Origin: Streptomyces aureus
GTDB taxonomy: Bacteria > Actinomycetota > Actinomycetes > Streptomycetales > Streptomycetaceae
DNA length: 64,000 nucleotides
Direction: 5' to 3'
Assembly (NCBI RefSeq): GCF_000725495.1
Contig: NZ_JNZD01000019.1
Coordinates: forward strand, 62,001-126,000
The notes beneath the pieces were generated by a model. That model worked only from the letters and a program-made list of their open reading frames with translations, was not told where the DNA came from and made no database searches. The position numbers and the translations under genes are program-made. Positions 61,375 to 64,000 of this stretch are shown one piece after another. Positions within the stretch are counted from its first letter, which is position 1. Every line of letters starts with the position of its first letter.

Positions 61375-64000
61375 GCTCCCCCGGAGCGCTGCTGATCCGT
61401 CGGACGGTGTTCGACGGAGGGACGGGCCTGTTCTCGCAACTCGCGCTGGCCCTGGTGTGCGCGGCCTATGCCGTCGGCTCCGCGCTGGGCTGGGGTTCCA
61501 CGCGACTCGCGCTGGTCATGGGCGACTTCGGGCTGAGCGTGGCCGCGGGCACGGCGGCGGTCTCCTGCTTCCTCTACGCCCGTAGCCGCCGCAGCGGCTT
61601 CCGCCCCGCCTGGCTGCTGTTCTCCCTCTCCTCGGCGATGGCCTCGCTCGGCAACCTGGTCTGGGGGTGGTACGAGGTCGTCCTCGACCAGCCCGTGCCG
61701 ACGCCGAGTTACGCCGACCTGTTCTTCCTCTGCTTCGCGCCGCCCGCCATCGTGGGCCTGCTGGTGCTCGCCAAACGGCCCGTCACCAAGGCGGGCTGGG
61801 TGTGCCTCGCGCTGGACGCCTGGCTGATCGGCGGATCACTGCTCACCCTGTCCTGGAGTCTGGCGCTCGCCCAGGCGGCAAAGTTCGACGGACCGAGCGT
61901 CGCCCACACCGCGCTGTCGCTCGCGTACCCGCTGCTGGACATCGCCCTGGTCAGCATGGTGCTCGCCCTGCACTTCCGGCGCTCGTCGGTGAACCGGTCG
62001 GCGGTGAACACCGCGATCGGGGCGCTGGCCCTGACCGTGATGTGCGACGCGCTGTTCACCTCGCCCCTCCTGCACAACAGCTACCACTCGGGCCAGCTCC
62101 TCGACGCGGGCTGGTTCGCCGGCTCGCTGCTCCTCGCGTACGCGCCCTGGGTCGTCACCCGGCACGGGAACGAGCCCGAGGAGCACGCCGACGAGCACGA
62201 CCTCGACGCCTACGGCCCGGACCTGCGCGGGCCCGACTCGCGCGGACCGGACGAGCAGGGCTCGGAGGAACACGCGCGCGTGGTGCACGAGGGCATCCCG
62301 GGACAGCGCAGGGAAGGGCAGCACGGACCGCCGGGGAGCCACGCGGCGAGCGGACTCCGGGAGGTCCGCCCGCCGTACGGACCGGGAGCCCCGGCGGAGG
62401 GTCCCGGTTCCCACGAGGACCCGCACCGGGAGCCGGAGCGCCCGCACGGGCGGAGCCACGGCGAACCCGCGCCCGCCGGCTCCGAGGCCGCCGGACAGGT
62501 CCCCGGACCCGGCCGGTACGCGGCGCCGCGCCCGATCACCGGCTCACTCGCCGCCCTGACCCCCTATCTGGCCGCCGCCGTCTGCACGCTGGGGATCCTC
62601 TACAACATCCTGAACGGCCGCAGGGTGGACCGCGTGGTGCTGGTCACCGCCGGTCTCGTCGTCCTCGCGCTCGTGGTGCGCCAGGGCATCATGCTGCTCG
62701 ACAACATCACCCTCGCCCAGGAACTGGCCCAGAAGGAGAACCACTTCCGCTCCCTGGTGCAGGGCTCCAGCGACGTCATCATGATCGCCGCTCCGAACGG
62801 CATCCTGAGATACGTCAGCCCGGCCGCCGCCGGGGTCTACGGCCGTGACGCCGAGGAACTCGTCGGCTCCGAGCTCGCCTCGCTCATCCATCCCGAGGAC
62901 CTCGGCTGCGTGGTCCACGAGGTGCGCCGCTTCCTCGCGGCCAGCCACGCCGAGGAGCCCACCACGCGGATCGAGTGCCGGTTCCGCTCCGGCGACGGCG
63001 GCTGGCTCAACGTGGAGTCCACCGTCAACCGGCACCACGGCGGCCTCATCTTCAACAGCCGTGACGTCACCGAGCGCGTGCGGCTCCAGGCGCAGTTGCA
63101 GCACAACGCCGAGCACGACCCGCTGACCGACCTGCCCAACCGCGCGCTGTTCACCCGGCGCGTCCAGCAGGCCCTGTCCGGGCGCCGCTCCACCGACCGC
63201 GGCACCGCCGTCCTGTTCATCGACCTCGACGGCTTCAAGGCCGTCAACGACACCATCGGACACCAGGCCGGGGACGAACTGCTCGTCCAGGCCGCACGCC
63301 GGCTCCAGGACTCCGTCCGGCACGGCGACACCGCAGCCCGGCTCGGCGGGGACGAGTTCGCGGCCCTGATCGTCGGCGACGGCGGCCGCGACCGCACCGC
63401 CCGCGAGCAGCAGATCCTGGAGCTCGCCGACCGGCTGCGGATCCGGCTCTCGCAGCCGTACTGCATCGACGGCAACGATGTCCGGGTCGCCGCGTCCATC
63501 GGCGTCGGCTTCGCCGAACCGGGCCTCGGCGCCGGTGAACTGCTGCGCAACGCCGACCTCGCCATGTACCGCGCCAAGGCCGCCGGCAAGGGCCGCGTCG
63601 AGCTGTACGCCCCCCAGATGCAGCAGGACGTCGTCCGCAGGGCGGAACTGGCGACCCGGCTGCGCTCCGCGCTCCAGGACGGCGAGTTCGCCCTGCTGCA
63701 CCAGCCGGTGGTCTCGCTGGAGAACGGCCGGATCGCCTCGGTCACCGCACAGGCGCGCTGGCGTTCCTCCCAGGGGGTGCTCTTCACGCCCGCCGAGTTC
63801 CTGCGGGTCGCCGAGGACGGCGAGCGGACCGCCGAACTCGGCCGCTGGATGCTCGACGAGGCCGTCGGGCAGGCCGCCGAACGCACCGCCGCGGGTGTCG
63901 CGGTGCCGGTCACGGTCCGGATGACGGCCCGGCGTCTGGTGGACCGCTCGATGCCGCTGGGCTCCGTCGAGTCCCTGCTGACCCGGCACGGGCTCGCCTC
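61371..64000 (+). CDS. membrane PAS-GGDEF-EAL protein, C-terminus beyond window
   Basis: At least 876 codons from GTG 61371; the protein runs past position 64000. About six membrane helices (LALVCAAYAVGSALGWG to GWFAGSLLLAYAPWVV), a hydrophilic Pro/Glu-rich linker of about 120 residues, two more helices, then a PAS domain (GSSDVIMIAAPNGILRYVSPAAAGVYG), an intact GGDEF domain (RLGGDEF at about 657) and an EAL-like domain. In the EAL domain the EALVRW motif is TAQARW, so phosphodiesterase activity is probably lost in what can be seen. The equivalent S. coelicolor gene near SCO5511 encodes a composite c-di-GMP protein. An upstream in-frame ATG at 61197 would add a Pro-rich leader of 58 residues. 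Confidence 0.9.
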   Translation, partial: MSSPGALLIRRTVFDGGTGLFSQLALALVCAAYAVGSALGWGSTRLALVMGDFGLSVAAGTAAVSCFLYARSRRSGFRPAWLLFSLSSAMASLGNLVWGWYEVVLDQPVPTPSYADLFFLCFAPPAIVGLLVLAKRPVTKAGWVCLALDAWLIGGSLLTLSWSLALAQAAKFDGPSVAHTALSLAYPLLDIALVSMVLALHFRRSSVNRSAVNTAIGALALTVMCDALFTSPLLHNSYHSGQLLDAGWFAGSLLLAYAPWVVTRHGNEPEEHADEHDLDAYGPDLRGPDSRGPDEQGSEEHARVVHEGIPGQRREGQHGPPGSHAASGLREVRPPYGPGAPAEGPGSHEDPHREPERPHGRSHGEPAPAGSEAAGQVPGPGRYAAPRPITGSLAALTPYLAAAVCTLGILYNILNGRRVDRVVLVTAGLVVLALVVRQGIMLLDNITLAQELAQKENHFRSLVQGSSDVIMIAAPNGILRYVSPAAAGVYGRDAEELVGSELASLIHPEDLGCVVHEVRRFLAASHAEEPTTRIECRFRSGDGGWLNVESTVNRHHGGLIFNSRDVTERVRLQAQLQHNAEHDPLTDLPNRALFTRRVQQALSGRRSTDRGTAVLFIDLDGFKAVNDTIGHQAGDELLVQAARRLQDSVRHGDTAARLGGDEFAALIVGDGGRDRTAREQQILELADRLRIRLSQPYCIDGNDVRVAASIGVGFAEPGLGAGELLRNADLAMYRAKAAGKGRVELYAPQMQQDVVRRAELATRLRSALQDGEFALLHQPVVSLENGRIASVTAQARWRSSQGVLFTPAEFLRVAEDGERTAELGRWMLDEAVGQAAERTAAGVAVPVTVRMTARRLVDRSMPLGSVESLLTRHGLA

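Overview
The window is a very GC-rich actinobacterial chromosome segment. Start codons are often GTG or TTG, many genes overlap by 4 nt (GTGA or ATGA), and the content is typical of Streptomyces: SseB paralogs, GatCAB with a small gene inserted, a mycothiol-type DinB protein, composite GGDEF/EAL proteins and a LAL-type LuxR regulator. Gene order and product types point to Streptomyces, but I cannot name a species. Functions were assigned by reading motifs; no database search was run.

Region 1 (1-10.6 kb) is accessory and the most interesting part: two divergent operons forming a phosphonate (C-P bond) natural-product cluster. The minus-strand operon runs from 4907 out of the window: split phosphonopyruvate decarboxylase (alpha, beta), HMGL-type aldolase, PEP mutase with an intact EDKQFPKLNS motif, HprK-like P-loop protein, YjbQ/UPF0047 protein and class V aminotransferase (cut by the window edge). 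The plus-strand operon from 5701 holds an SHMT-like PLP enzyme, a class II aldolase with an unassigned N-terminal domain, a YbaK-type tRNA-editing homolog and an EamA-type transporter. PEP mutase and the decarboxylase would supply phosphonoacetaldehyde. Three further C-C or PLP enzymes then suggest a chain-extended, probably amino-acid-like, phosphonate. The combination with an HprK-like protein, YjbQ and YbaK matches no pathway I can name.

Region 2 (10.6-18.1 kb) is core C1 and serine metabolism. A tandem glycine riboswitch precedes a minus-strand gcvT-gcvH-glyA-sdaA set, followed by a P-loop ATPase and two SseB-family paralogs.

Region 3 (18.5-31.7 kb) has a five-gene oligopeptide ABC importer, an M1 metallopeptidase, a TRIC/UPF0126 membrane protein, an esterase with N-terminal membrane segments, a thioesterase, a mycothiol-dependent isomerase-like protein, a WYL regulator and a repeat-rich lipoprotein.

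Region 4 (31.8-42.4 kb) has a TetR regulator with paired operators, small membrane proteins, cysteine desulfurase and MnmA (tRNA thiolation), an amidase, small-molecule hydrolases, a LOG-family protein, an SDR, a half-length MetE-like protein and NAD-dependent DNA ligase.

Region 5 (42.6-64 kb) starts with an RmdB-type GGDEF/EAL protein, a striking inverted repeat array, and gatC-gatA-small gene-gatB. It continues with an MMPL exporter, a GNAT protein, a large LuxR/AAA regulator whose upstream segment carries a hexanucleotide microsatellite, a PQQ-type sugar dehydrogenase lipoprotein, an aldo/keto reductase and a 2-hydroxyacid dehydrogenase. It ends in a second membrane GGDEF/EAL protein with a degenerate EAL motif, truncated by the window end. 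I saw no rRNA, tRNA, insertion sequence, CRISPR array or phage module.
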